Notes under the pieces: model-generated
What the model saw: only the letters and a program-made list of their open reading frames with translations
What the model was told of the DNA's origin: nothing
Database searches by the model: none
Origin: Entoloma clypeatum
Taxonomy: Eukaryota > Basidiomycota > Agaricomycetes > Agaricales > Entolomataceae
Reading direction: 5' to 3'
Assembly: GCA_963565915.1 (NCBI GenBank)
Contig: OY751495.1
Span: 2,046,001-2,110,000 of the forward strand
Length of the DNA: 64,000 nt
Part shown: positions 1 through 12,055 of the stretch, one piece after another
Numbering within the stretch: position 1 is the first letter of the stretch
How the letters are laid out: the number at the start of each line of letters is the position of its first letter
Made by a program: the position numbers and the translations under genes

Positions 1-319
1 CCACAATGGCAGGGCTGAGGCGAACTGGGTCGGTTCTTGCGACTACATTCAAATGGGTATCAAACCCGATATTGTCCATCTTCTGGTCTGCCTGCAAGCT
101 GCAGCTTCAAGAGCTTGAGGGATTGGAGGAAGACTTGATCTATTTCAGTGCTTATGTAGCGACCACTCGTCTGCAATCAACACCTTTTATGTAACCCCGC
201 GACGATGCCTTGGGATGAGCTGGGGTCGACATAGCAAGTGTTCGGGTACTATGTATTATTGTTATTACGATCGCACCAAATACGACAAGTATACACTATT
301 CACTGGATCCAAATCGTCG

Positions 320-1429
320 TCATTGATTCGAGAGTTGCATGATGATCTGGCTCATGCGGGGTCTTTGCTTTGGATCCTGGTGCCAACATCTTTCCAAAAA
401 AGTCCACTGCTCTTGCGTGATGTTCCGGTATCTTTGTTGGCAGGGCCGACACCCGCGCTGGACTGCTGCGCAGAGACGCACGATAGTCCCCGCTGAATCA
501 TTCGTGTATTCATTGAATGGCACTGAGGCATCAAAATCGGGACGCGTTTCTCGATCAGTTCCATGAAGCACCTACAAGATCCATCGATGTTAGCGAATAG
601 ACTGGATCCATTATTTTTACCTGAAGCATGGTCATCGCGAAGCTGTAGACATCAGTCTTGAATGTCGGACGGATGCCGTCTTCGGCACTCAGCAGTTCAG
701 GGGCAAAGTGCCGCGGATTGGGAGTCCACACTGAGGTAAACCCTTGCACATTCTCGAGTTTACCCATCCCAAAATCGATGATCTTTACCTGACCATCAGG
801 AGAAACGCGGATGTTGTCCTGCAGTGGATTGAGAAGACCGTCAAGCCATCGATATCTTTGCTAAGAGACTCACAGGCTTGAGATCCCCGTGGATCACCAA
901 CTGGGAATGAAGGTATACACTGCCCGCCGCAATCTCATGGATCTGAAAATCGATGAGGAGAGGCGGACTTGGCGCAAGTACAGGTCCGAGCCTTACCAGT
1001 CTCCCTTTTGCCTCAGGGTGATCATCGGCGTACTTCATGAGCGAATGTATAATAAACATGGAGACTATTCCGGGAACAGCGTAAGCTGGGTTGTAAATCA
1101 GACCATACAGTGGGGCAACATTCTCGTGCTTAAGGCGACTCCAAACGAATAGTTCTCGGATGAGGCGCTGTGATCCTTCAGCAATCGTTGAATGGAACTA
1201 AAGGATCAATACGTATACCTTTTTTCTTTTTAATGCCTCTCCCGGCGATCCTCGCATTACCTTCACGGCGACCTGTTATGCAAAGAGTCACGATATCACT
1301 AACCAATGGCAAATAATATGCGTGTTATACCCGGCAGCCGCGCAAGGACGCTACATAAACATCTCCTCTCGAGCTTTGTGCGATAGGATAGGCTCCTATT
1401 GGCGTGAACCCGCTTTTGATCTCCTGCAT
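320..1429 (-). CDS. TKL-type protein kinase, tandem copy 1
   Basis: A small protein kinase that is nearly all catalytic domain. In order on the minus strand: a glycine-loop region ending GDVYVA; VAVKVMRG with the ATP-binding lysine, directly after an intron; the alpha-C region RLIRELFVWSRLKHENV; the catalytic loop VIHGDLKP, completed after an intron by DN; IIDFG; APELL; KTDVYSFAMTML; and the C-lobe signature CWHQDPKQRPRM near the stop. HGDLK in place of HRDLK is common in mushroom TKL kinases. The start at 1429 (MQEIKSGF) is the ATG in frame with the glycine-loop exon. An upstream regulatory exon cannot be excluded. At least four introns are inferred from reading-frame changes flanked by GT and AG. 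It lies in the same orientation as two further kinases, suggesting tandem duplication. Substrate unknown. Confidence 0.75.
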
Positions 1430-2042
1430 ATGTCATCATGGATTCTGAGGTGAGCACGGCGGTTACAGGTTAGGAAACGGTTGAACTGACGAAGAGAATT
1501 CGAGCACGCTCTAAGTCAATGAAGTCTTCAATGGTGCGCCTGGCAGAACTTGACATCGCTGTGTTAAGGAAGAACCTCGTCGCTCCGCAGTAGGTTCTTT
1601 TAACTGGTCGTTCCAAGTTGCCAACCTCCGTGATTTGTAAGGTCCAGCAACCTAGTCCTCAAGGCCTCAACCACGATTCAGGAACAAGTAGACGCCCAAC
1701 CGAGCGCTAGCCACGATGCATATCAGTTCACAAGCTGCATTTTATCCGATGAAAAGGAAATAAAGTGCTGCAGGCATACTTGTGACGGGGAGAACCGAGC
1801 TTTCGTGAAGAACCGCGAGAGACGTGTTCATTGAACCAGAAATAGGAGTGGCACGGAGAATATTTGCTAGCCCATTTCCACGTGGCACGAATTTCATTCC
1901 AATTGCTACGATGACATCATGTTACTCTGAGGCACATTCGTAATGTCGAGATGAGGTATGTATGAAAAGATAAGTAGCAAGATAAGACGACAGTATTGGA
2001 CAATACTGGTTGTCAAGGTCACGATGTCTGGACTCCCAAGAT
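1430..2042. other. intergenic, no gene seen
   Basis: Between kinase copies 1 and 2. I see no extended coding signal, RNA gene or repeat. It probably holds the promoter of copy 1 and the 3' end of copy 2. Confidence 0.5.
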
Positions 2043-3231
2043 CTAAACACCACTATGGCCCGCACCTATTAAAACGCTGTCGCCAAGCTCGCGCCCACCA
2101 TCGATAATGGGCGCTTCGGAAAATCGCGCTACATTCAACCAACATTCCATCAGGGCAGTTGATGGACGTTTTTCAGGTTGCATAGCCCAACAGGCGGTGA
2201 TGATTCTCCAGACATCGTCCGAAATTGGAGGATCCATCGGCCGATTCGGTCGAATACCTCGCATAACATCGAGCATCACGACAGTGTCATACCTACGGTG
2301 ACTGTAAGGCAATTTTCCCGTCATCACCTCCAAAATTGTCATTCCAAAGGCATAGACGTCAGTTTCCATGGTGTACATGATTTCTCCCATGTCCTCGATC
2401 GAAACGTCTTCGGGGGGATCAAGTATTTCGGGTGCCATCCAGCGTGGTCGGCCGTACATTCCTGCAACAGTAAAGTCACTGTACTTGATGAGCGGGGCGA
2501 GGCCGGTGTCCATGAGAAGAGGCGTATGTTCTCGCATCAAAATGCTTGCCTGAGAGCCACTGATGTAAATGAAACAAGAACAGAACGCATTGCAGACGAA
2601 GAGAGGCGTACCCCACGAATATCGGCGTGGACGATGCCTAAAGAATGTAGATGACAAATTGCAGAGGCCACTTGGACGAGCTTTTGGAGATTTAGAGTCA
2701 GTACAGATAGATGGACGGATGGACCGGTGGCAGTACCAAGTCAAGTTTAGGTGTCCCACAGTGGTCTTGATTTTGAAAGTATTTCATGATGCTACCGTGA
2801 CACATGGGCAACACAAGACCTGGCAAATGACCGAAATCATGACAAGTTCCGTAGCACTCCATAATATTTGGGTGGCAAATTTGCTGCCATATTCTGACAA
2901 GGTCGGCGAGGTCCTACAGGTTGAATTCAGTCACAGAAGAGCAAAATTGACAGATTTGAACCGCACGGACCTTTCTGAACTTCTTCCTCGCCGTCTCACC
3001 CGACGTGAGTCCTCGCATGACTTTCACCGCGACCTTTGCACAGTTCTCGATACATTGGGTGGCAGGTGGGGGCTGACTTACGTTTCTCTGCACGCCGTCT
3101 TCGGTCAAAAATTTGCACCGGAAAACATCGGAAACTTCGCCGATGGCGAAATAGTGGGGTTCCAATTTGAAGACGCTGGCAGAAACATCCTGCTCGAAGA
3201 ATATTCTTTTGGGCTCGGCTGAGGAGGCCAT
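2043..3231 (-). CDS. TKL-type kinase with degenerate active site, tandem copy 2
   Basis: Kinase-fold protein. The N-lobe exon (MASSAEPKRIFFEQ onward, ATG at 3231) contains AIGEVSDVF and, after an intron, VAVKVMRG with the ATP lysine. The middle reads ICHPNIMECYGTC. The catalytic loop is HADIRG followed across an intron by ASIL, so aspartate is kept but the usual lysine is arginine and the asparagine is serine. The metal-binding DFG is DTG. The C-lobe is well kept: RWMAPEIL, METDVYAFGMTILEVMTGKLPY and CWAMQPEKRPS. The last exon ends at 2043. Open reading frames on the same strand at 3240-3523 and 3678-3908 (containing FKFRVASYEKDPLWRDQ) may be N-terminal exons, but I could not place their splice sites. 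Whether it is an active kinase or a pseudokinase is undecided. Confidence 0.7.
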
Positions 3232-3239
3232 ACACGCTG

Positions 3240-4000
3240 GGACTGACGAAGGGGTTGCGGAGATAGCCGCCGCTGACTAAATGAGAACTTGGCCTCTCCG
3301 AGTCCATACTGTAAGTACTACTGACCCCGACGGGCTGAGGGCTTTCAATAAATAGATACTCAAAGGTCCAGGTACTGCTGGGATCGCGGCCTATGAGCAA
3401 TCTAGTAAAGCCGCGGGCCGACTTCGGCGCGGCCGTCATAAGCCTGTAGTCGTCAGCCTCCCGCATTGATCCAATGCACGCTTCGGATGGCCATGGGGCA
3501 CTCCACAAGACTTTGGGGTTCATGAAAGATACTGGAGCATCATTGGAAGTGGTGAAGCTCCATGTCCCCAGGTGGTGTCGAAAGAACGGCCTAGGATATA
3601 TAGATGACTCGGAGTATTAGAAAGTTGATTACTCACGAGACTCCAGTGACGATATACCCACACGTACACCTACCTTTTCAATCAAAGGTGCGGTAAACGA
3701 TCTGATCCCGCCAAAGTGGATCCTTCTCGTAACTTGCGACTCGAAACTTGAAACTTTCCACCTCCTTCATCAAGATCGAAGACTGTGGGATCCAGTCAGA
3801 GCCTCCGATCGTCAGGTTATCAACGCTGTAGGACGCAACTGCGTATTCGTGGATGGGCTGGGAAGACCTGGATCTGGAGAAGAAGACGGATCCTCTTAAG
3901 AAACACAAGAGACACGAGACCTACATATCTGTTTTTAATCTCGGATGATCGGTCCACCTCAAGTCCGATGCCGTACTATTAGGACCAGGCGGCACGGATC
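3240..4000 (-). other. possible N-terminal exons of kinase copy 2
   Basis: Two open stretches on the minus strand just upstream of the kinase domain. One covers 3240-3523 with SAPWPSEACIGS and STWTFEYLFIE. The other covers 3678-3908 with LTIGGSDWIPQ and FKFRVASYEK. They look like protein rather than random sequence, but I recognise no domain. Their position and strand fit a regulatory N-terminus for copy 2. They could instead be the remains of a separate gene. Confidence 0.35.
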
Positions 4001-4087
4001 ATCGGATGGAATCTGAGTAAGTATGCTTATCCGGCAGGACGCGAGTGTCAAAATCGAATAGAATTGGAAGTCCGTGAGGTATGAAGG

Positions 4088-5310
4088 TCATGTACAAGGT
4101 ATACGGACTTTCGGAAGGTCACGGACGACATCGACCATCACCGGCCGCACTTTAGGCTCAACGGCTGAACAACGTTCAATGACCTTCCATGTTTCTGCAT
4201 AATCCGCCGAATATTCACAGTCTTTCGGTAGGCCGTGCCGCTTCAAGCGCGCGACAGTGGTATCAAGTTTGATTTTGTGGAAAGGCGGCTTTCCCGTGAG
4301 GATCTGGAGTACAAAGGTACGTCAACATGCAGGCTCCTCGAAGACAATGGACAGACCTCTACGCCGACCATGCCAAAGGCGTATACATCAGTCTGTTTGT
4401 TGAGATCAGGGACGAAAGAATTGGCAGACTCTGCGTCTGCGTCTTCCGGCCCGAATAATTCCGGAGCCATATAACGGGCGGCGCCAGCCGCGAAAGTGGT
4501 GGTAAATCCAGTATGTCCCAGAATTTTCGAACGACCGAAATCACAGATGAGTGGCGTTCCATCATCGTTCACGAGCACATTGGTCTACAATGGTATTTTT
4601 TCAATCTTGGATCATCAATAGACGCATGCCGCAACCTACGCTCTTCAAATCGCCGTGGATCACGTCTTTGGAGTGCAGATATTCTAACCCTCTTGCAATC
4701 TGAAAGATCTATGGAGCATATTAAAGGCGAACAAGAGAGATGAGAAGTGACGGACGATTCGAGCTGGATCTGCACCGGGATGTTTCCCGATGTACTGCGT
4801 AACCTGGCCTTCTTCACATAGCGGCGAAATGAGGGCAGGAGTGGGAGCCAAGTCATTAGCGATACCCAGGAACTGTAAGATATTTTCGTGCTGTAAGCTA
4901 TCCCAGACTCGCGATTCACGATTGAGCCGCTACCAGGAAATATTGAGATAAGTAGGGGATGCGGCGTGTCAAAAGTCCTTCACACTCAACTCGGGTCATT
5001 TTTACCATATCGTCTTCTTGGGTATGGATAACTCGAAGGATCTTGATGGCGACCTGGGTGACGGTTGAAATGGGCCACTGACTGGATGATAGATATCGGA
5101 ACTACCTTGCGATTGGTGCGCGTAAGAGGATCAGTCAAGATCCCCTTGTAAATGTCGGCAAGTCCTCCATATGCAAAATAAAATTGATTAGTCTTCTGGA
5201 CTCGACCTCTGAGATCCTTCGATAGATATTAATCGTGGAACAAAATCCGAAGAAATGATTCCAACTTTGAAGGGTGCACTCTCTTCAGCGGTTGGTGGTG
5301 GGAGGGTCAT
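4088..5310 (-). CDS. TKL-type protein kinase, tandem copy 3
   Basis: Complete minimal kinase of roughly 300 residues. The start at 5310 reads MTLPPPTAEESAPFK; a short intron then leads to FAYGGLADIYKG (glycine loop), and after another intron VAIKILRV with the ATP lysine. Next come QHENILQFLGIA, YLHSKDVIHGDLKS plus TNVLV across an intron (a complete HGDLKxxN loop), LICDFGRSK, ARYMAPEL, KQTDVYAFGM, LTGKPPF, and CSAVEPKVRPVM before the TGA at 4088-4090. All catalytic residues are present, unlike copy 2. Splice sites are inferred from frame continuity. Signalling partner unknown. Confidence 0.78.
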
Positions 5311-6795
5311 GGCGATGGCTTGTGAGTAGAGCGAGATTATCTCTTATGGTGAAACAGTTAATTGAACATGTCATCTGACAGATAATAGACGCATTCGCGT
5401 GTGATGAGTGTGCTATTGTCAGGTTTGACAAGTTGTATATCCTTGTTGGTCCAAAAGCTTGTTTTACAGGAGGATTCCGAAGAGAGTATCGAGAGAGGGT
5501 TGCGAAATCCATTGAAGCTCGCCCCACGAGATACCAAGCGAGATAAGGGAGAACTGTCACTCAGAGACAGCGAGTCCACCGTCATTGATACGAACAGATG
5601 ACTTTCAACTTTCGTGCGAGGCTTTTACGGCAACGATACGTGAATGAATGGTTATCATGATGTTTGTCCTGCTGACCTCAAGATCACGATATATAGTGGC
5701 AATCTGCTGAAGTGTTGTGATTTTGCATTCCCTGCGGCCTATTTCGGGGTAGACAATCGAAACTAGTAGTGTGCCTTTTCATTAGCATCGTTCGCTGTCC
5801 CAGCAGGGTCTTCTAAATTGTCACCTGCTGACCAGCCTTCATCCTATCCATCTCTTGATATCACATACTACCGATACCCAACGAAATGGGTGGCACATGG
5901 AACACGACCTTGAGAAATCCCGGCATAAAACCGAGTTCCAAAATTGATCATAAAGGGTCGTGCCCAGGATGTTCACGAGGCCATGCAGAACTTGATGATG
6001 TGACGCAAGAACTTTACTCCACCCCTTCTTGCCTTCACGATCTACACTGTGTCTGCACGATAAATCCTGTTGTGAAAAACCGCTGCTGTTCGTGATCAGT
6101 CGTTAATTCTATGGGGCCCCAAAATGCCAATGGTACTAACCGTGGTCGTCCGAATGAAAGTCCCAAATTATCATGAATGTACGTCATGATGAACAAATTA
6201 TTGTTGCATGGGCAAACTTTTGATCAGAGATGATGAGGTGAGACTCCGTTGAGATTGAGTATTTGGGGCCTGAGGCCTGAGACCTGAGCGCTGAGCGCTT
6301 GAGCGGTGATAATTGGATGGGAACAGTCTGAACGTGAGAATTCGCACGGAGCCTTGGTCGCGGTGATGATTTGATGACACGGACATCCTGCAGGAGTTGA
6401 GTGTTTTTCAGATATTTTCCAAAGGACGTAACAATGTCTACTTACAACTATTGCCCGAACAACGAGAAAGTCCTCATGTTGTCTCAGACTCCTCCTATAG
6501 GCCCGGGCGGCCTGTACGACTCGGAAAGATCAACGAAGGATTGCCAGCCTTTCAAGTTGACGCGTACAGGTGCTAGATTATCGTTCATCTGGGAGTCACA
6601 ACGTCAGGTCCAATCGCGTTATGGTTCTCAACGAAGGCCCAGCATGTAGCGGTTACAGTTCGCGCGGTTCGAGGGGGCCGTAATGACATCACCATGCGGA
6701 AGCACAACAACTTCAAAAGGGCAGCTTGTAAGACACACTCAAGATAGCCCCCCTCCAACACCTTGAACGATATTGGAAAACACCTTCTACCCATC
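5311..6795. other. intergenic, no gene recognised
   Basis: Upstream of both kinase copy 3 (minus) and the sugar transporter (plus), so it should hold two divergent promoters. Open frames here are short and show no recognisable motif. No tandem repeat, tRNA or mobile element end was seen. Confidence 0.5.
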
Positions 6796-9116
6796 ATGGC
6801 GCTTTTCCACATGTATTGCCCCGTTTTTGGCTTTCATCGTCGTACTAGGACTGACCCCACTCGCGCAGGCACGGCGTGCCCATTGGCTACGTCGCCATCC
6901 TCCTCGCGCTCATCGCGAGTATGGGAGGCTTCATATTCGGCTATGATACTGGACAAATTAGCGACATCCTCCTCATGGACGACTTTCGGCGCCGCTTTGG
7001 ATCCTGCTCGGTCCCAGACAATGTGTCCACATGCCAGTTCTCCGTCGTTCGAGCTGGTCTCATCGTTTCTCTCCTCTCAATCGGGACCCTCGTCGGCGCC
7101 CTTTTGGGTGCCCCGTGAGTTCTCGACGCATCTTCCAAGCGGTTTTCTGACCACGACACTATAGGATTGCTGACTACCTCGGCAGAAGATATGCCATGAC
7201 CGCCGAATGTGCGATTTTCATCGTTGGTGTCATCATCCAGGTCACAGCTGTGGGTGTGTGGCAGCAAATTGCTATGGGTCGATGGGTCAGTGGACTGGCT
7301 GTTGGTGCGCTCAGCGCCGCTGTTCCGATGGTAAGTCCTGTCCATCTCTTATTTCACATCCCTTAATTCGGCTTCTTCCTTTCCAAGTATCAAGCAGAGA
7401 CTGCCCCCGCAAGGATAAGAGGTACCCTCACCGCCACGTATCAACTCTTCATTACACTCGGTATCCTCGTTGCGTGTTCGTATATCAAACTCTTTTGTCA
7501 TTGCCCCGTTCTCAAACAAAATGTCTCTTGCCCCCTCTATATAGACTGCATTTCCATTGGCACCCGGCATTACCGCAACGCCGCGTCCTGGCGTATCGTC
7601 ATCGGCCTCGGCATTATCTGGCCCGTCATTCTCGGAGTAGGCATTCTCTTCATGCCCGAATCCCCAAGGTGCGTGGATACTCCCGACTTCCGATTTAGAC
7701 GAATTGTAGTGAAACTAAACGCACGCGCGTCAGATGGCTTGCTGCCCATGACCGCCTCGACGAAGCCCGCCACTCGCTCGCAGTTGCGCATGGTGTCCCT
7801 CGAGAAGAAGAGCAGACGAACAAATTCGTGCGGCAGGAGGTCGAGGACATACGCGCGAATGTGGAGTATGAAAGGACCTTGAAGGCGGGATGGGTGGATT
7901 GTTTCAAGCCCCGCAATAAAACTTTATATCGGACGATGCTAGGTGCGCGCTCTCCCATCTCTTACCTCGTCTCTCAAATTAAAAGCCGACCAGGAATGAC
8001 CCTACAGAGCTTCCAACAACTCACGGGTGTAAACTATTTCTTCTACTACGGCGCGACGATCTTTCAGTCTGTCGGCATTGCGGACTCGTACGTGACGCAG
8101 ATTATATTAGGGGCCGTGAATGTGGTCTGCACATTTTTCGGTTTATATGTCATGCAGCGGGTAAGTTCTTCTTCTCTCATATAAAGGGTCACCAATCAAC
8201 CATCTGTTTACTCTTTATTATGTAGTTTGGCCGTAGGAGACCGCTCATACTGGGCGGCATCTGGCAGTCGCTTTGGCTTTTTGTCTTTGCAGCAGCCGGG
8301 ACGGCGAAAGACCCCATTGCAAACCCTGGAATTGGGAAATGTAGGTTATCTTTTTGTACACTACTTCACATTGAAAACTAACGACTTCGATTCACAGTAT
8401 TGATCGTCTGTGCATGCATGTTCATCCTTGGATTTGCCACTACCTGGGCACCGTGCGTATCCTTTTTTCCTTTCACTGAACCTGGGGATTAAAAAATACA
8501 TAGAGGTGTGTGGATTATAATAGGGGAGACGTTCCCGACACGCACGAGGGCAAAGCAAGCGGCTTTATCGACGGCTTCGAACTGGTGAAACTTCCTTTTT
8601 TTGCTTTTCCTTATACTCATGTCTGACGACTCTCCAACGAAGGCTGTGGAACTTCCTCATAGCATTCTTCACGCCGTGGATCATATCGGCGATTCACTTT
8701 AGATATGGATTCGTCTTCGCTGGTGCGTGTTTCAGATACATTTCTTCATCCCACTGACCATTGACAGCGTGCAACCTCGCCGCTGCGTTGTTCGTGTATT
8801 TCTTCCTTTACGAGTCGTCCGACCTTTCCCTCGAGCATGTTGACCAGGTGCTTATCCCCCCCCCCCCCCCGTATCCTTTGAATTTTTTTCTCCTGATGTC
8901 TGGATCTAGATGTACAACGACGCGTCCTGCAAACCTTGGACGTCGCGCGAATGGGCGCCGCCGGGGTATGATTCGCGGTACGACGTCGGACGCGCCGAGA
9001 AGGCCACCGTGGATGCGAACACGGCACCCCTGGCGGGGGGTGGCGCAAACGAGAAGAGGCTGGAGGCGGGGGATGGGCCGGTGCAGAATGGAGGTGCGAG
9101 TGGATTGAACCGATGA
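6796..9116 (+). CDS. hexose-type MFS sugar transporter
   Basis: Plasma-membrane sugar/proton symporter family (MFS, Sugar_tr). Thirteen exons can be chained in frame: 6796-6812, 6869-7114, 7165-7330, 7388-7475, 7545-7668, 7734-7942, 7994-8160, 8226-8340, 8398-8452, 8504-8584, 8643-8722, 8768-8847 and 8910-9116. The first exon encodes only MALFHM before the first membrane segment (GYVAILLALIASMGGFIFGYDTG). Family landmarks in order: DYLGRRYAM, GRWVSGLAVGALSAAVP, YQAETAPARIRG, MPESPRW, LQSFQQLTGVNYFFYYG, FGRRRPLI and IIIGETFPTRTRAK. The hydrophilic C-tail ends GGASGLNR. Some 500 residues in all, normal for the family. Sugar specificity cannot be read from sequence. Intron 4 uses a weak GTTCGT donor, chosen because it restores LVAYCISIG. 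Confidence 0.9.
8858..8870 (+). repeat. poly-C run in transporter intron 12
   Basis: A run of about a dozen C lies inside the last intron (8848-8909) of the sugar transporter. It is probably a slippage-prone homopolymer with no coding effect. Confidence 0.8.
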
Positions 9117-10474
9117 GCTGATGAAGACAGTGATCCCATTGCCTTTTCCATTTTGGAGGACTGTGATCTGATTCGCGTAACGGACGGTTGACATTGTATC
9201 TTGTTCCTACCTCCCTCTTTTGTACCACATGTAGTGCTTGAAGTGATTTTACTTTTCTGCTCCTCGGTTTTTCTCAACATCTGTGCACTCGTGCACTCCG
9301 TATCATACCGCGACCCCTGTTCAGTAGACTCAATGCCTCTCACGGATCATGAACAAACGGGCTAGATGAATATTGCATGCATGAGCACTGAACCCGTACA
9401 CATGGGCCAAGATGTCCCCATGGCCCGATGTCGACTCAAGCATGCTTAGTGAGTAGCTCCGAGGCGCGCTGGTATTAGCTAGGCAGGGTGATCATGCTCA
9501 AGTCATGGTAGTGGTACCGGTAAGTATGAATTGACCGTCCTTAGCGCGACGATGCGTTGCACTAGGGAATGGACATAATCCCCTCAGTACACGCGAAACA
9601 TGTGGAATTTCGAGCCGCCGGGATGTCTGTTCCTCTACTAAGAGCGTTCTATCCATGCTCATCTGTGCGGAGGTCGCAATCTTATCGCTTGCCGCTCCAT
9701 CGGTACAGTTATGTCGGGTCCCCCACCACTTAGCAGCACCTCGATGAAGGACGGAACACGCGGAGAGCCGCTCTGCCTTTGTGATTACTCACCTCGGTGC
9801 GCGACGATGATAGGGCTATACTTGTATGATTGCGATCGGGGGACGATAGTGATAGTGATGATAAGTATTGTCGGCAACAGAGCAGGCCACGAGACAGCTG
9901 TTGAAGATAGAAGGAGAACCCCGGGGGAGCAGACGATAATATCCCGAACCGAAGAGGAGCCTTCGGGCGGTTCCGGGTTCGTCGTCCTTACCAAAAAGCT
10001 GCCGATAAGTCAGGGATGGATGGTAAACCAGAAAAGTTTTGTCAGTAGCACGTCTGAAGCAACTGAGTGAGAGATGATCCAGGATCGATGATTCGCGAGT
10101 CGTGTCGCATGATTAACATCTTATCATCATGCGATGCAACGGTGCCTTTTGCTCCCGTTGTGATTCCGGAAGGTTTCCGAGCTCGAGGTATGCGTGTGCG
10201 TGCGATTGAGTGGACGCCAAGGATGGACTCGAGTAGCATGGCGAACCGGAGCGGAGGTTCATTATTTCGGCGTCGGAGAAGGAATGTGCGTCCTGAGGAA
10301 TAGGGGTAATTTGTGCACCAATAAACCAAGGAAAGGAGATGTGAAAGCTAAGATTGCGTGTAGGACTACATCCATGCGCAACGAAAGCAGCGAGGCGTAC
10401 ATACGTAAAGAAAGGCCAGGTCCGAACCGGATGCGGTACCAGGGATCACCAGTAGTGTAGATGATAACGTGTCC
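9117..10474. other. intergenic, no gene recognised
   Basis: Between the 3' ends of the transporter (plus) and the F-box gene (minus), so mostly 3' flank. Open frames present are short and lack recognisable motifs. No repeat or RNA gene seen. Confidence 0.5.
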
Positions 10475-11872
10475 TTAGATCCACTGCAAGTCACCCGTAA
10501 CGAGTGACACGTCCATTCCATCCCTAGCAAGCTGCGCGATACGCGCAACCTGCTTCTGGTCGACCTCCGCGTCTGTGTGGTTCGCAAACCTGACCTTTCG
10601 CAGGCGTGAGGCGTCGTCGCTCCGCGACCACCGAGCATCCAACGCCGCAGCTACCTCTGCGAGGCTGATGGGGAGAAACCCCGTGTAGTCGAGCTCCTGG
10701 AGGAGGGGGAGGACGCACGGTGCGTCGGGGCCCAAGAGACGCGCCTGGCTGAGTGGGTTGAGGACGCGAATGGTGTCGTCCGTTATCCTGGCCATGTTTG
10801 TTAGACTCAGGGAGACGAGGGACGGGACGGCCTGGAGGCAGTCCCAGAGCTGGCGTTCGGAGAGGCGGACGCCGTTGAGATAGAGGCGCTGAAGGACGCA
10901 CGACGAGCGGATGATCAGGGAAACGAAGCTCCAGGGGGAGAAGGTGTTGCCGGTAACGTGGAAGGAAAGGTCGGATGCGCTGGGGAGAAGGAGGGTGTCG
11001 AGGAGCTCAGAGAGGGGCGTATGGGTGAAGCTGATGACGGTGAGGGAGACGAGGGAGGGCGCGAGGATAGGGACGGGGTTGACGACGTCGGAGCGGGTGA
11101 TGTCTTCGAGAGTGCAGTGGGTAAGGTTGGGGAAGGAGGCGAGGACGGAAAGACATTCCTGGACGGTTGTGGGGCTGAGGTGGAGATGGGTGATTTGATG
11201 GTGCGGGAGGGAGATGGCGTGTGGGGGGAGGTTGCGGAGCGAGACGCGTGTGAGGTGGGGCGCGCTGAGGAAAAAGTGGAGTGGGGAGGTAGGGACGGAG
11301 TCCGCCTTGATGGACGCGGAGGTGAGGAGGGGAACGCTAGTGGGGACGAGGTTGCAAAAAGACGTGTGTTGTGGGAAGAAGAAGGGGACGTCGAGATCGA
11401 TGGTGCGCCACCGCTTTGAGCAGGCCGCGAGGACGTCCATGAGAGGGACGGCGTGCACAGGGGCCGCTTTCGCGACGTGCATGGTTATGGAAAGCGGGAG
11501 GTGACCTGATCGGGAAATCCACTCGTGGAGAAGGTGGGCATGGTACTCGGTGAGAGAGGGGGTGGAAAGGTGGACGGTGTTCCAGAGCCAGGGCATCGAC
11601 CACGCGAGGTTGCGCCAGGCCGTGCAGACAGAGCCCAGAACAAGAGGCGTTCCGGGTCCCCAGCCGACGCGGTCAGCGGGGAAGCAGGTAGTGAATATCT
11701 CGGAGCATATTTCGACGGGGAGGGCGAGCATAGGGGAGCACTGTCGGTTGACATTTCGTTTGAGCGGGACGCGGCGCTGGATGAGGGTGGCGAGGAGATG
11801 CTCGACGCGGGTGATCTCGTGCTCTAGCTCTGCAAGTTCAGCGCGCGGATCGTTGGTTAGGCAGGGGGCCAT
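10475..11872 (-). CDS. F-box protein with LRR-like C-terminus
   Basis: Single-exon gene of 465 residues, starting MAPCLTNDPRAELAELEHEI. The N-terminal 40 residues form a short coiled coil. An F-box follows (SPMLALPVEICSEIFTTCFP, then CTAWRNLAWSMPWLW). This is the organisation typical of the very large Agaricomycete F-box family. The rest is leucine-rich with recurring LTHLHLSPT- and LVSLSLTNM-like segments, consistent with a degenerate LRR solenoid. Known role of the family: substrate receptor of SCF ubiquitin ligases, the F-box binding SKP1. The target is unknown. It is divergent from the FHA gene with under 200 bases between the two start codons. Confidence 0.85.
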   Translation of the reverse strand: MAPCLTNDPRAELAELEHEITRVEHLLATLIQRRVPLKRNVNRQCSPMLALPVEICSEIFTTCFPADRVGWGPGTPLVLGSVCTAWRNLAWSMPWLWNTVHLSTPSLTEYHAHLLHEWISRSGHLPLSITMHVAKAAPVHAVPLMDVLAACSKRWRTIDLDVPFFFPQHTSFCNLVPTSVPLLTSASIKADSVPTSPLHFFLSAPHLTRVSLRNLPPHAISLPHHQITHLHLSPTTVQECLSVLASFPNLTHCTLEDITRSDVVNPVPILAPSLVSLTVISFTHTPLSELLDTLLLPSASDLSFHVTGNTFSPWSFVSLIIRSSCVLQRLYLNGVRLSERQLWDCLQAVPSLVSLSLTNMARITDDTIRVLNPLSQARLLGPDAPCVLPLLQELDYTGFLPISLAEVAAALDARWSRSDDASRLRKVRFANHTDAEVDQKQVARIAQLARDGMDVSLVTGDLQWI

Positions 11873-12055
11873 GGCAGAAGAAGTTCATGATTAACCCCTC
11901 ATTTATATATAGTTCAAATTTCACAAAAATACACGGTGGAGTGCCGGCGGGAGTATTGGAACTCCGCCAACTCCGCTCCGTGCCAGCCGAGCGATAAAGT
12001 TGGTCCATTTCCCGATTTAGATACGTTGCTGTTCCCAACCCTCTACCACCACGCC
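11873..12055. promoter_or_regulatory. shared divergent promoter region
   Basis: 183 bases separate the F-box ATG (minus) from the FHA-gene ATG (plus). A TATA-like run, TTTATATATAG, lies at about 11902-11912, roughly 30-40 bases from the F-box start when read on the minus strand. Co-regulation is an inference from spacing only. Confidence 0.4.

Noticed and set aside
10911..11827. Several plus-strand frames opposite the F-box gene
   Set aside because: Antisense shadows of a GC-rich single-exon gene; compositionally biased and without recognisable domains.
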